From Serripes groenlandicus (taxonomy: Eukaryota; Mollusca; Bivalvia; Cardiida; Cardiidae): a DNA stretch of 64,000 nucleotides. Below are positions 9,366 through 21,846 of the stretch, in pieces. Below the pieces are notes generated by a model. That model was not told the origin of the DNA and made no database searches. It worked only from the letters and a program-made list of their open reading frames with translations. A program made the position numbers and the translations under genes. How positions within the stretch are numbered: position 1 is the stretch's first letter; the number at the start of each line of letters is the position of its first letter. The DNA lies in the NCBI GenBank assembly GCA_031761405.1, contig JASEVX010000008.1, forward strand, positions 43,479,733-43,543,732. Direction: 5' to 3'.

Positions 9366-12300
9366 TGAATAAGTCATGAAATGGTCTATATCGCTCCGTC
9401 AGAAGGACTTGTAAGATAAGTTATTCATTAGATCAGATGGAAACTCCGATTTAGCCATGAAAATAGTCTACATCGCTCCGACAGACGGACATTTGGTTTA
9501 AGTTATTAATACGATAGAACAGTCGCTCCGAATTAGTCATGAAAATGGTCCTTATCGCTCCGACATAAGGACATTTGGGTTAAGTTATTAAAATATCAGA
9601 TAGAAACTCCGATTAAGCCATGCAAATGGTTTATATCGCTCCGACAGAACGCCATTTGGGACATGTTCAGCATGAGATCAGACGGAACCTCTGAAATAGT
9701 CACGAACATGGTCTATATCGCTCCAACAGACGTACAATTTGTACAAGTTATGCATAAGATCAGATGGAAACTCCGATTTAGCCATGGAAATGGTCTAATC
9801 GCCCATACAGACGGTCATTTGGTACAAGTCATGTACTGAAAAAGACGGAATCTCTGAATAAGTCATGAAATCGTCTATATCACTCCGACAGAAGGATATG
9901 TAGGACAATTTATTCATTAGATCAGATGGAAACTCCGATTTTGCTATGAAAAAGGTCTCCATCGCTCCGACAGAAGGACAATTGGTTTAAGTTATGCATA
10001 AGATCAGACAGAAATACCGAATAAGTCAGTAAAATAGTCAATAACGCTCCGACAGACTGTCATTTAGTCTAAGTTATGCATTAGATCAGACGGAACCTCT
10101 GAATTAGTCATGAGCATGGTTTAACGTTAAGCATTAGATCAGACAGAACCTCAGAATTAGTCATAAAAATGGTATGTAGCACTACGACAGACTGTCAGTT
10201 GGTCTTAGTTATGCATTATATATCAGACGTAACCTTCGGATTCGTCATCAAAATGGTCTATATCGCTCCGACAAAAGGACATTTGGTATGAGTTATGCAA
10301 TAGATCAGACCGAACCTTTGAATTAGTCATTAACATGGTCTTTCTCGCTCCGATAGTCTGTCATTTGGTCTTAGTTATGCATTAGTTCAGACGGAACCTC
10401 TGAATTCGTCATCAAAATGATCTATATCGCTCCGACAGACTGTCATTTGGCATTAGATCAGAACGAAACCTTCGAATTAGTCCTGAACATGGTCTTTCTC
10501 GCTCCGACAGAAGGACATTTGGTATAAGTTATGCATTTGAACAGAACGTGCCTTCGAATTCGTCATCAAAATGGTCTGTATCGGTCCGACAGACTGTCAT
10601 TTGGTCTTAGTTATGCATAATATCAGACGGAACCTCTGAATTCGTCTTCAAAATGGTAAATATCGGTCCGACAGACTGTCAGTTGGTCTAAGTTATGCAT
10701 TAGATAAGACGGAACCTCTTAATTCGTCATCAAAATGATCTTTCTTGCTCCGACAGACTATCAGTTGGTATAAGTTATTCATTGGATTAGACGGAACCTC
10801 TGAATTCGTCATCAAATAATCTATATCGCTCCGACAGACTGTCATTTGGTCTAAGTTATGCATTAGATCAGACGGAACCTCTGAATTTGTCATCAAAATG
10901 GTCTTTCTCGCTCCGACAGACTGTCATTATGTCTTAGATATGCATTAGATCAGACAGAACCTCTGAATGTGTCATCAAAATTGTCTATATCGCTCCGACA
11001 GACTGTCATGTGTTCTTAGTTATGCATAAAATCAGACGGAATCCTCATCAAAATGGTCTTTCTCGCTCCGACAGACTGTCCTTTGATCTTAGTTATGTAT
11101 AAGATCAGACGGAACCTCTGAATTCGTCATCAAAATGGTCTATATCGCTCCGACAGACTGTCATTTGGTCTAAGTTATGCATAAGATCAGACCGAACCTT
11201 GGAATTAGTCATTAAAATGGTCTATCTCGCCTCGATAGACTGTCATTTGGTTTAAGTTATGCTTTAGATCAGACGGAATCTCTGAATTCGTCATCAAAAT
11301 GGTCTTTCTTGCTCCGACAAACTGTCATTATGTCTTAGATATGCATTAGACCAGACAGAACCTCTGAATTTGTCATCAAAATTGTCTATATCGCTCTGAC
11401 AGACTGTCATTTGGTCTTAGTTATGCATAAAATCAGACGGAATCCTCATCAAAATGGTCTTTCTCGCTCCGACAGACTGTCCTTTGATCTTAGTTATGCA
11501 TAAGATCAGACGGAACCTCTGAAATCGTCATCAAAATGGTCTATATCGCTCCGACATACTGTCATTTGGTCTTAGTAATGCATTAGATCAGACAGAACCT
11601 CTGAATTCGTCATAAAAATGGTCTATATCCCTCCGGCAGACTGTAAGGTCTAAGTTTTGCATTATATCAGACGGAACCTCTGAATTCGTCATAAAAATGG
11701 TCTATATCCCTCCGACAGACTGTAAGGTCTAAGTTTTGCATTATATCAGACGGAACCCCTCTGAATTCGTCATCAAAATGGTATTATATTGCTCCGACAG
11801 ACTGTCATTTGTTCTTAGTTATGCATAAATCAGACGGAATCTCTGAACTCGTCATCAAAATAGTCTTACTCGCTCCAACAGACTGTCATTTGGTCTTAGT
11901 TATGCATAAATCAGACGGAATCTCTGAATTCGTATCAAAATGGTCTTTTTCGCTCCGACAGACTGTCATTTGGTCTTAGTTATGCATTAGATCAGACGGA
12001 ACCCCTGAATTCGTCATCAAAATGGTCTATATCGCTCTGACAGACTGTCAGTTGGTCTAAGTTATGCATTAGATCAGACAGAATCCTCATCAAAATGGTC
12101 TTTCTCGCTCCGACAGACTGTCATTTGATCTTAGTTGTGCATAAGATCAGACGAAACCTGAATTTGTCATCAAAATAATCTATATGGCTCCGACAGACTG
12201 TCATTTGGTCTAAGTTATGCATAAGATCAGACGAAACCTGAATTTGTCATCAAAATAATCTAAATGGCTCCGACAGACTGTCGTTTTGTCTAAGTTATGT

Positions 12301-12818
12301 ATTAGATCAGACGGAACCCCTGAATTCGTCAACAAAATGGTCTATATCGCTCCGACAGACTGTCATTTGGTCTTAGTTATGCATTATATCAGACGGAACC
12401 TATGAATTCGTCATCAAAATGGTCGTTATCGCTCCGACAGATCGCATTTGGTCTAAGTTATGCATTATATCAGACGGAACCTATGAATTCGTCATCAAAA
12501 TGGTCTTTCTCGCTCCGACAGACTGTCGTTTTGTCTAAGTTATGCATTAGATCAGACGGAACCTCTGAATTCGTCATCAAAATGGTCGTTATCGCTCCGA
12601 CAGATTGTCATTTGGTCTTAGATATGCATTAGATCAGACAGAACCTATGAATTCGTCATCAAAATGGTTTATATCGCTCCGACAGACTGTCATTTGGTCT
12701 AAGTTATGCATTAGATCAGACGTAAACTCTGAATTCGTCATCAACATGTTCGATATCGCTCCGACAGACTGTCATTTGGTTTTAGTTATGCATTATATCA
12801 GACGGAACCTCTGAATTC
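9366..12818. repeat. 82-bp satellite array
   Basis: About 42 tandem copies of an 82-bp unit marked by GAATTCGTCATCAAAATGG, CGCTCCGACAGACTGTCATT and GTTATGCATTAGATCAGACG. Copies on the left (9366-10300) are the most diverged; those on the right are more uniform. A shortened variant lacking about 12 bp (GGAATCCTCATC) occurs near 11039 and 11450, five units apart, which points to a higher-order repeat. Open frames inside are shadows. Confidence 0.95.
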
Positions 12819-12819
12819 G

Positions 12820-14340
12820 TGGAAATTAGTTAATTCCATCACATTTATACTTATATTTTTCATTTTCAAATGTGATTTATTCTGACACAAAAATTGACAA
12901 GGTATGTGCAAAAGAGCTGACTTTATTGTTAAAATTTGTGTTTCAGACTGCTAGTATAGCACAAAAAGAAAGTAAAACAGGAATATTGACCACAACTCCA
13001 TTGGAAAATAAGACCAGTCCATATCTTGTAGTAAAACAGGAGCAGCTCTGGCCATTATTACCCATTTTGATTGCGAGCATTATTTTGCAGAAATTGAATG
13101 GTGAAATGTGCTAGTTTCAGAAGGGTTTTAAATCAGTACCAGAAGAATTTTAGGTCTTTCAGCCTCAGGAAAATTGTTGAAATGAGTTATCAGATTCTGT
13201 CATTGATATAATAGGCTTTGGACTTATTAGACAGGGGATTATTTTTCCTTAAGCGGACACTTAACACTAGCTTTCGGGATATTCGGATTTTGGCCAGGGT
13301 CAAAAATAGAAATACATGTAATGACAAATAGTAAGTTTTGGGTACATTTTTGAGTAAATGGTTGATTTTGATGTTTATAAATGTGAAAAGTAAGCTCTAA
13401 GCATGGGATTGAATTTTTCAGTTGAACCCACTTCTCCTTCCGGTTTGACAACACTGGTTGCAGAGCTAGGCGTACATTTAGAGGTAAATTTGAATACCAG
13501 CTTTCGCGTCAAAATTGCTTGAAAAGGAGCTGGTAACGTGGTATTTCTGACTGCATCCACAGATTACCTATTGTGTTGAGAGAATTAGCAGCTCTTCAAT
13601 TTTACACTAACCCCCTGCGTTTTTGTTGGGTGATTTTTGGAAGAAAGGGTCAAATTGATCTTTCTGTCCTACTTTTTTCACCCTGTTTCAGACCACTTTT
13701 GTGGCCAATTCTTTCCATAATATGGACTGAGTGTGACTTCTAGTCATTTTCCTACAATTCTGGCACTCCTTAATACAGGAAAACTCTTTTTATCAAACCA
13801 GTATGGATATTATGAGAAATAATGAGAGAATAAAAGTTGGAGTGTCCCAGGAAACAGAAAATCAGCTTTCAACTGTGTTATGCCACCTTATAGGTGAACT
13901 GACATACTTCTTGTGTCAACATTAATCCATAAAATGCCCTTTTTAGAGCATTTCCATCAATTTCTATAAAGAAAATGAACATAAGACTGCATTTAACTGC
14001 TAAAGATCTGGTCAAAATGTGTTCAAACAAGGGAGGTAATTCAATAACAAAGAAAATCTGCAATGTAGGAAAGTAAATGTTTCAATTTGTCAGCTTTTTT
14101 GGCATTAAGACAGGGTAAAATTGCAGTTTTATTGTGGAAATTAGTTAATTCCATCACATTTATGCTTATATTTTTCATTTCAGGCATTGTTGCATTAAAT
14201 CCACTCATTTTTGCCCAATGTCTTCTTTCAGTCTCTGAAATGTGCAGTTTAGAGCCGCAAATATGTTGAAATAGTGCGATTGACATACTGTAATCTGCGG
14301 CAAATACTAACTTTTCACCGGTTTGATCGACAAATCTGAG
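12820..14340 (+). repeat. Interspersed repeat B, copy 1
   Basis: Extended similarity to 21846-23200: shared words include GACTTTATTGTTAAAATTTG, CAGACTGCTAGTATAGCAC, TTCCGGTTTGACAACACTGG and TCAGCTTTCAACTGTGTTAT. The block at 14195-14335 (AATCCACTCATTTTTGCCC onward) lies after the main body here but before it at 21.8 kb. The 47 bp at 12820-12866 recur at 14134-14180. No coding sequence was recognised. Confidence 0.7.
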
Positions 14341-14390
14341 AGAGAGCCAGACACAGATAGACAGAGAGAGAGATACAGAGACAGAGCGAG

Positions 14391-14429
<39 letters not shown>

Positions 14430-14505
14430 GATATACAGAGAGGGACAGAGACAGAGAAACATATAGAGAGCCAGAGATACACAGACATAGAGAGAGAGAG
14501 CTATT
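14338..14505. repeat. GAGA/CACA microsatellite tract
   Basis: AGAGAGAG-type DNA flanks a (AC)n run at about 14393-14424. 14505-15480 holds no gene or repeat that I can name. Confidence 0.9.
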
Positions 14506-15479
14506 GGTCTCTATAATTGCTCAGAATTATTGTCTTGATAACATCTGAACTATGTTCTAATATGAGTCAGTCCGTTTGTTTTTCTTTATTTCACCATCAT
14601 CCTTGCTTCATCAAATCTGTCCTTGTAGTTTAAATTGAAAAAATGTCTGGCCCAGATTTACTGTCGGGAGTTCTGAGTTCAAATTTCAGCAAGGTCAAAA
14701 GGAAATAGTAAGTGTATGGCTTAAGTTAAATAAACCAAAACTTACTGGCTAATAAAGGGTTATACATAATCTTAGTAGTCGATCAATGTAAAGTTTTATT
14801 TAAACAAAAATGGTATTGAGGTAATCCATTTGGCAAAGACACTGCATTAGTTACTTGAAGTTTGTTTTGTTTTCTGGTGAGGCAACTTTTATATAATTGG
14901 TTTTTCTGTCAAGGAGCTGATCAGTGTTCGTGGAAATGGAAACAATTAACTCTTTATGATATTTTAAAGGATTACTGGGTTGAGAATGTCATAAATAAAT
15001 GACTTGTAACCACAGTGTTATTATGACTGCTTCTGGGGAAAGGTTATCAAAACTCCAGGCAATAAATCTCATAGTTTTCATTATATATTTTTTTGCTTCT
15101 AACACATTAAACACTTCCTATTATATAACTAGAAAGCAAAGGAAAACACATTTCTCGAGCAGTAGTTACTTATTGTGTAGTAAATTTGGTCAAGCTTGTG
15201 TTAATACACATTTGAAACAGTTATAAAACTGTTTAATGGATTCATTATCCAAAAGACCATCAGTATGTAAAGGGGACCAAGTTCTTCGCTCAGCCCAGCA
15301 AGAAGATGGACTGTCCTGCTATGGTAACTATAAGGGAATTAGTGAGATTTCCATCTTATAAGGTAAGCAAATATTTAAAAAAATGAGATGAGCATGGGGT
15401 TAATTTTTAACTTATTATATACCTGCACAATTTCCTCCTAACATACAGATTTTCGTGTGAATACAACACATATGATTAA

Positions 15480-17632
15480 AATCCCATATTTGTCTATGTT
15501 TAAAAATATGGCCACCAGGCACCATAAGAAAGGAGGCAGGTAAGACAGAAAGTGAGTACAATTTAAAAAAAAAAACGTTCCAACTTCTTTTTATGTAAAT
15601 ATATTTTTCTTATTTCAACATAATTCTTTTAAGAAATTATCCTTATGTGACCCTATATAAATATTGCGCAAAGTTGTATGGATTAATGGAAAAAATGACA
15701 GCCAGGGTGTGTAGATAGGTACCCTAGTTATATTTCTAAAAACAATCTTTCTGCATATTCATTAAAATTAGGGATGGGAACGAATACAGAAAACGATATT
15801 CGAATATTCGTTTTACTTATTCGAATATATTCGAATATTCATTTTTCGGATCAGAAATCGGTATCCGATTTCAGGTTTATCCGAATACTGGTACTTTACC
15901 ATTTCCTTTTTCAAATAAATGCAATTTGCCAAGTATAAGTATAAGCTATTGTTAACGTATATATTGCATGTTTTCAACTGTCCTTACACTCTATTTTCTT
16001 CTCAATTTCAAGTTGATGTAAATAAAGATTAAAAATCCCCGGCCTCGAAATGATAAACCGAATCGCACCTTTTTCATTCAGGCGTCGCTTGTTTACCGAA
16101 TTTAATATTTAACCAAATCAAATAATTAACGAAATAATTATATATCTTATTCATTCAAAAATCATAGGGAGTTGGATGATATTTCAGTTATCTTTTTTTA
16201 GCGATTACGTCTAGTCAATTTAACCGCGTGTTGAAGGAAAAAAATAGCGGACGATTCAATTTGTTCGCTGATGTGAATTCGATTTCTGTAAAATTTTGAG
16301 ACGTAATGCTATGTTAAATATGATTTATTCAATTGTTGCAATAACTGTCTATGATGTAAACATTGACTATGTTTTGGTTAAGCTGGGAGGATTTTACCGA
16401 ACTTGACTTTCACTTTCGTAATTATATGCAGACTGTCACCGTTTATACATGTTTGTTGATTACATAAGAAATATCGAACAAACCGGTCGTCAATGTGATG
16501 TCTGATTACACGCGATAAGAATTCGGGTAAACGTACGCGTGACAATTATCGATTTTATAATTGATACTTACGGTTTGACCAGGGACGTACGTCTTATCTA
16601 CGTCCCTGGTTTGATATACGTTGTAAAAACACAACAAACTACACATACACACTCTTTATCACTCCACCTTTAATCATGATTAGCTCCAACTCACGACCTC
16701 TGTCAGAATTTTACTAATCAATTTTGGTCAATTATTTTTTATTCGAAAACAGTATTCGCATATTCGTCATTTTTTCGAATATTCGAATATTCGTTCCCAT
16801 CCCTAATTAAAATGCTTTATTACAGCAAATAACAAGTGTCCTATCTTATTATGCTGTTTTGCTTATAAGATCTAACAGCATGCTGATCTTAATTTAAGCA
16901 GATTTTAAAGTCCAATGGTTGCTGAAGCCAGTCGAGCTTATGCCATGGCGAATTGTGAAACTTCATAGGAAGCATCCTCTCTTTTGTCCTCTCTTAAATT
17001 CCTTCAATTGTTTTTGATCCATTTAAAATTCTGGTTTCCATGGCAACCAAAAGAAAAAAAATAGTGAAGACTTAACAAATCTTCTTCTCCGAAAGTGTTC
17101 AGCCGATTTTCAAATAATTTTGTTAAAATGTTTATTGGGTGACCCTCTATCAGATTCTTTCAAGCCATGTTGATTAGTTGATAAACATGGCCGCCAGAGG
17201 GCGGGGCTATTTTGCCTTATATGACCATAGTGAAAACTTAAAAAATCTTCTTCTCCGAAAGTGTCTGGCCGATTTTCAAATAATTTTGTAGAAATGTTCC
17301 TTGGGTGACCCTTTATTATATTCCTACAAGGAATGTTAATTGGTTGGAAAACATGGCCGCCAGGGGCGGGGCTTTTTTGCCTTATATAGCTATAGTGAAA
17401 CATTAAATAATCTTCTTCTCCGAAAGTGTTCAGCCGATTTTCAAATAATTTTGTAGAAATGTTCATTGGGTGACCCTCTATCCGATTCCTTCAAGCCATG
17501 TTGAATGGTCGAAAAACATAGCCGCCAGAGGACGGGGCTATATTGCCCTATATGACCATAGTGAAAACTTAAAAAATCTTCTTCTCCGAAAGTGTTCAGC
17601 AGATTTTCAAATAATTTTGTAGAAATGTTCCT
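15480..17632 (+). repeat. Interior of a Helentron-like element, split by a hAT element
   Basis: 15480-15720 and 16830-17632 carry words of the element-2 interior (GTGACCCT.TAT, CAAGCCATGTTGATT, AACATGGCCGCCAG). 17081-17632 is a tandem array of about 3.3 units with a 166-bp period (unit starts near 17081, 17247, 17412 and 17578). The termini were not found. A hAT-type element occupies 15769-16805 and a LINE begins at 17633, so the host repeat has been broken twice. Confidence 0.5.
15769..16805. mobile_element. hAT-type non-autonomous element, 1,037 bp
   Basis: Terminal inverted repeats TAGGGATGGGAACGAATA and its complement continue inward as degenerate TATTCGAATATTCG runs on both sides. The element is flanked by a perfect 8-bp direct repeat ATTAAAAT (15761-15768 and 16806-16813), the target-site length typical of hAT transposases. 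No transposase frame is present. A 12-bp perfect hairpin lies inside at 16578-16610 (ACCAGGGACGTA arms, 9-nt loop). Confidence 0.9.
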
Positions 17633-17766
17633 ATTGACCTAATTAGCACGAATTGGTGCACAGTCAGTGCAATCAATTAAAGTGCTGAATAGTGTAGCTT
17701 GCAGAGCAATGTATACATTCAGGTGCATCATCCTTTGTAAAGCCAAGAATGTGTAAGTCTAGAGTG

Positions 17767-18384
17767 CTAAATTCGGCAACGAGCTATAATAACCTCTTCT
17801 CGGCGAATGAACCTGTAAACGGGGTTCCACTCGACAAGGATTGGTTTGACAGGATGAAGCTTGTTAAAAACATCAGCATCCCATTTGGTTTGCAAAGAAG
17901 ATTGGATAGATTTAAAAATAGAAGGTTTAAAATCAGAATGTGGAACCTTAAAATCTGAAACTGGTAAAGATATTGCGGACTTTGTATTTTCATCCGCTTT
18001 CTCGTTACCCGTAATACCTAAATGACTAGTCAACCAACAGAAAACAAATTTATTAAACTTCAACAGGGATGAAATTCGTTGAAGTAATTCGCAAACAAGA
18101 GGATCTTCGAACTTCTGATTGTAAAGGGCCTGTAAAGAAGAAAGTGAGTCAGAGAAAATAATAAAGCGGGTCAGATGTGATTCTTCAGCTATGTCAAGCG
18201 CAAGATCAATAGCCTTCAACTCTGCAGAGAAAATAGAAGATTTATCATGAATGCGATATTTCAGAATGGTATCACCACATACGGCGGCAGATGCTACAGT
18301 CATCGCAGTTAGAGCCGTCTGTGTAAATTGGCTTAAAGGCGAAGTAAAAATCTTTAATTTCATGAAATTTGGCTTGAAATACAT
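17767..18384 (-). pseudogene. LINE RNase H domain
   Basis: The frame contains SSIFSAELKAIDLALDI (catalytic Glu), FIIFSDSLSSLQAL (Asp) and CWLTSHLGITGNEKADENTK (final Asp region). The first motif (YTDGSN) is in another frame at about 18300, so a frameshift separates it. The frame ends at ARCRI followed by TAG. Past that, a shifted frame still reads DDAPECIHCSASYTIQHF, the Cys/His region that follows RNase H in this family. Confidence 0.9.
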
Positions 18385-19807
18385 GTCTGTCAGTTTCAGA
18401 CTTTTTATGAGCAGCGAGATTAAAGCGAAATTCCGCAGATTTAAGTGTCCAAGGAGCTATATCTGGGACTTGATATTTTGCAATAGATTCCATATCCACT
18501 TGAAGATCTTCAAGAAATGGCTCCATGCAGATACCAAGGGGAGATATTGCATTTGGATTTTTAAGAAAAAGGGGCCTGAATTGAGGCTGAAAGACAGTGT
18601 TGTAAGTAGGGTTAGAAGGGTTAGATTTTAATTTCAGTCCATACTGAAGGGCAAGTTTCTGTCTTCTAGAAGAGAGGGAAGGTTCATTAGCTTCAGTATA
18701 AAGACTGTTAACTGGAGAGGTTCTAAAAGTTCCAAGGGCAAGGCGAAGACCTTGATTATGTATGGGATCAAGCAACTGAATGTAAGATTTGCGAGCAGAA
18801 CCATAAACCATAGGCCATAATCAAGTTTAGAACGAATAAGAGAGCGATACAAACGTAAAAGTACTTTACTATACGCTCCCCAGTCAGAATGGGCTACAAC
18901 CTTGAGAAGGCTTAACGCTTTCTGACATTTTTTCTTTACAGCTTTAATATGTGGAAGGAATGACAGTTTTTGGTCAAAGATTACTCCAAGAAACTTGAAC
19001 TCTGGTACAACTTCAATGTGACATTTATTCATATGAAGATCTGGGTCTAGGTGGAAACCACGTTTATTACAGAAGTGCATACATTGGTTTTGGTCTTGGA
19101 CAATTTAAAACCATTTTCATCAGACCATGTTTGAAGTTTATTTAAGCATTGTTGAAGTTGACGTTCTATAATGTCCATATTTCTTGAACAAAAACAAATA
19201 ACAAAATCATCCACATAAAGGGACCATTCAACACCTGGGTTAATAGCTTTAACAATATAATTGATTTTCACACTAAATAATGTGACCGATAAAATGCAAC
19301 CTTTATAGGAACACCCATTTCCTGCTCACGAGCACCTGATAGGGTGTTACCAACACGAACATAAAAGAAGCGTTCCTTCAAAATTGCAGCGAAAAGTAGA
19401 GGTAGACGGCCTCTTAGACCAAAGTCATGGAGATCCTTTAAAATACGATATTTCCAAGTTGTATCATAAACGCTTTCAATATTAAAGAATACAGAGACAA
19501 CATGTTGCTTATTAATAAAGCCTTATCTAATAAAAGATTATAAACGAACAAGATGATCAAGTGTTCTTCGTCGCCGACGAAAACCACTGTGAACATTGAC
19601 AATAAGATTGTTTGATTCTAGGAAACATACAAGTCGGTCATTAACCATTCTTTCTAATGTTTTGCTGATACAGCTAGTTAAAACAATGGGACGATAGTTG
19701 CTAGGATTAGAGGTGTCTTTGCCTGGTTTTGGGATAGGTATAACAATAGCCTCTCGCAAAGACAAAGGAAATTCACCAGACTGCCATAAATCATTAAAAA
19801 TATTCAA
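18385..19807 (-). pseudogene. LINE reverse transcriptase and connection
   Basis: The fingers read PIPKPGKDTSNPSNYRPIVL at about 19740-19680. The catalytic site YVDD is in WSLYVDDFVICF (19190-19220). The thumb reads FKFLGVIFDQKLSFLPHIK near 19000. The frame breaks at about 19538, 19271 and 18811, so it cannot be translated through. Only the second catalytic motif is intact to the eye. Confidence 0.9.
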
Positions 19808-21153
19808 TAAAACAGAAAGAGAAGTGAAGGGTAAATGCTTAAGAAATTGATGATGGATTTTGTCTTGGCCAGGAGAGGTATCATGAGCTTCCTCAGGGCA
19901 GACCCGAGTTCTTTGGACTTATAGTTAAGGTTTTTCTTCTCCTCTCTGGTTTTAAACTTCTGGAATTTTTTCAGAATAATTCTCAAAAGAAGATTTTTTT
20001 GCAAGAAATCAGCTAGAGTATCTGCGATGTCAAGAGGGGTGTTGATGGCCTCATTATCAAGATAAATATGGTTAATGGATGAAGAACCTTTCCCATTAAT
20101 TTTTCGAATCATATTCCAAGTATTTTTAGTCGAAGTGCGACTTGTAAGCCTTGAGACATATTCTTTCCAAGAAGTACGCTTACTGGCTTTGATTGTGCGT
20201 CTGGCTTTGGCACGAAAAATTCGAAAGCTATTAAGATTACCTGGTGACGGTCTCAGGTTAAATTTCCTAAGTGCTTCTTTTCTGTCATAAATAACTTTCT
20301 TGCATTCATTCGTAAACCAAGGTTTACAGGGTCGTTTTGGGTCTGTCGAGGTCTGAGGAATAGACTGTATAGCTATGTCCATTAGTAAAGATGTAAATAG
20401 TTGCGAAGGGTCATCACAGTCTGTAAATTTGTCATGAGTGATATACTGCTCACAAAGCATTTGAAATTTATTCCAGTTAGCTTTGGAAAGCTTTCATTTT
20501 CATTCACGTATAAAAACTGAAGGTTTATCTTCAGTGATAAAGATCGGAAAATGGTCGCTTCCACTTTAATCATCAGCAACCTTCCAAGAGAAATCTGGAA
20601 GTAATGCTAGACTGCACAAAGAGAGATTAATAGATGAGTAAGTGCCTGTTGATAGATGTAATTATGTTTTGGTAGTTGTATCATTCATAAATGAGAGAGA
20701 TTTATTGGAGATGAAGTTTTCTATCTGTTGACCCTTGCGATTGGTATCATTACATCCCCAAGTGGTACTGTGCGCATTAACATCTCCAGCCAGAATACAA
20801 GGTGATGGTAATTGGGATATGAGGTCATTCAAAGAGTTGTCATCAATAGTCTTGCTAGGATGAAGGTGTATGGATCAGAGAGTAATTGTGTTGTGTATTG
20901 AAATCCTCACGGCAACAAGCTGCAGATGTGTATTCAGCTGTATATGTTTATGCGGTACGTTGTTGTTAATAACAATAGAAACTCCACCTCTATTATGAAT
21001 TGAGTGGTATTTCAGTGAAATACCATCATCTTGTTTTAGGAAAGTTTCTTGAAGACAAAGTGCTACAGGTTTGTGCTCGTTTATTAAAAGTGAGAGTTCT
21101 TCGAAATTACATTTCAGACCACGACAGTTCCACTGGATGATAGAGTTAGCCAT
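19808..21153 (-). pseudogene. LINE endonuclease and linker
   Basis: The endonuclease start is recognisable at 21153 as SIIQWNCRGLKCNFEELSLL, then VALCLQETFLK (catalytic Glu) and NRGGVSIVINN. Later endonuclease parts at 20460-20870 are disrupted. The linker (19804-20460) reads KRPCKPWFTNECKKVI and TSWKEYVSRLTSRTS, as between endonuclease and RT in I-type LINEs. Confidence 0.85.
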
Positions 21154-21205
21154 TGTGTGAGTAAAAAATAAAAATACATTTTAGATACTCCATTTTAGGA
21201 AGAGA

Positions 21206-21846
21206 TTACTTGGCAGGTTGAAACATTTTTGTCTCAGCCAGAGAAGTGGTGTTCCACTCATCCTCTGTGTCATGCCAAGGACCTTGCTCAGAATCAGAGT
21301 CATCTCCTTCGAGTGCCTCCTCTGTGTCCATCCCCTCAAATCCACCAAATCTATTGCATGTAGGTATTTGAGGTTGATCGACTTCAACAAGGACTGAAAT
21401 TTCAGGGCTTGGGTCAGGATTTGAATTAGACACCGTTTGGCTGCTTCACAGTAGAGCTTTGAGACTTCGGTTTTTGAGTAATAGCCGGTTTTGATGATGA
21501 TTTTGCAGGTTCAACAGAAGATTTCTGTGAAGATGCAGTTGCATTAGAGGAAGTAGATTTTGCTTTTGCTCGGGCAATTAAAGAAGAATTCGGTTTTGAT
21601 TTCTTTGAAGATTCAGATTGTTGAACAGGGGCAGAAGATGGTTTTGTGGTTGAGGCAGAAGATGGTTTTTGCAATGGAAGTGTTTTATTGTGATTTTCTG
21701 ATGTTGATGTAGAGATATTGGGTGATGCTGCAGGAACCAAGCTCCTAAGCTCATCCGCCATCTCTGGGAACTTCGCCAAGTGTTTCTTGATGAGAACCTC
21801 GCAGGTATGGCAGTTTGACTATGAGGGCGGAGGCGAGGCAACATTT
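21206..21846 (-). pseudogene. LINE ORF1 tail (Ser/Lys-rich)
   Basis: Begins with CHTCEVLIKKHLAKFPEM, the end of a zinc-knuckle region, followed by a Ser/Pro/Lys-rich tail. A frameshift near 21430 is needed to join the acidic C-terminus (SNSNPDPSPEISVLVEV). The N-terminal part of ORF1 is missing, which defines the 5' truncation. Confidence 0.75.

Larger units (their letters stand above)
17633..21846 (-). mobile_element. I/Nimb-like LINE, broken, truncated at both ends
   Basis: Minus-strand element with, in order, an ORF1 tail, an apurinic-type endonuclease, a reverse transcriptase, an RNase H and the start of a Cys/His region. An RNase H domain after RT, together with the RT wording, fits the I superclade. 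It is cut inside ORF1 at the 5' side (about 21846) and inside the post-RNase H region at the 3' side (about 17633), so no 3' UTR or tail is present. Frameshifts and stops break every domain. It sits between the 166-bp repeat array and copy 2 of repeat B. Confidence 0.9.

Noticed and set aside
8797..9368. Open frames rich in Arg/Glu or Ser/Leu on both strands
   Set aside because: Translated GAGA/GACA low-complexity DNA.
10693..12814. Open frames with repeated residues
   Set aside because: Translations of the 82-bp satellite; frame changes every unit.
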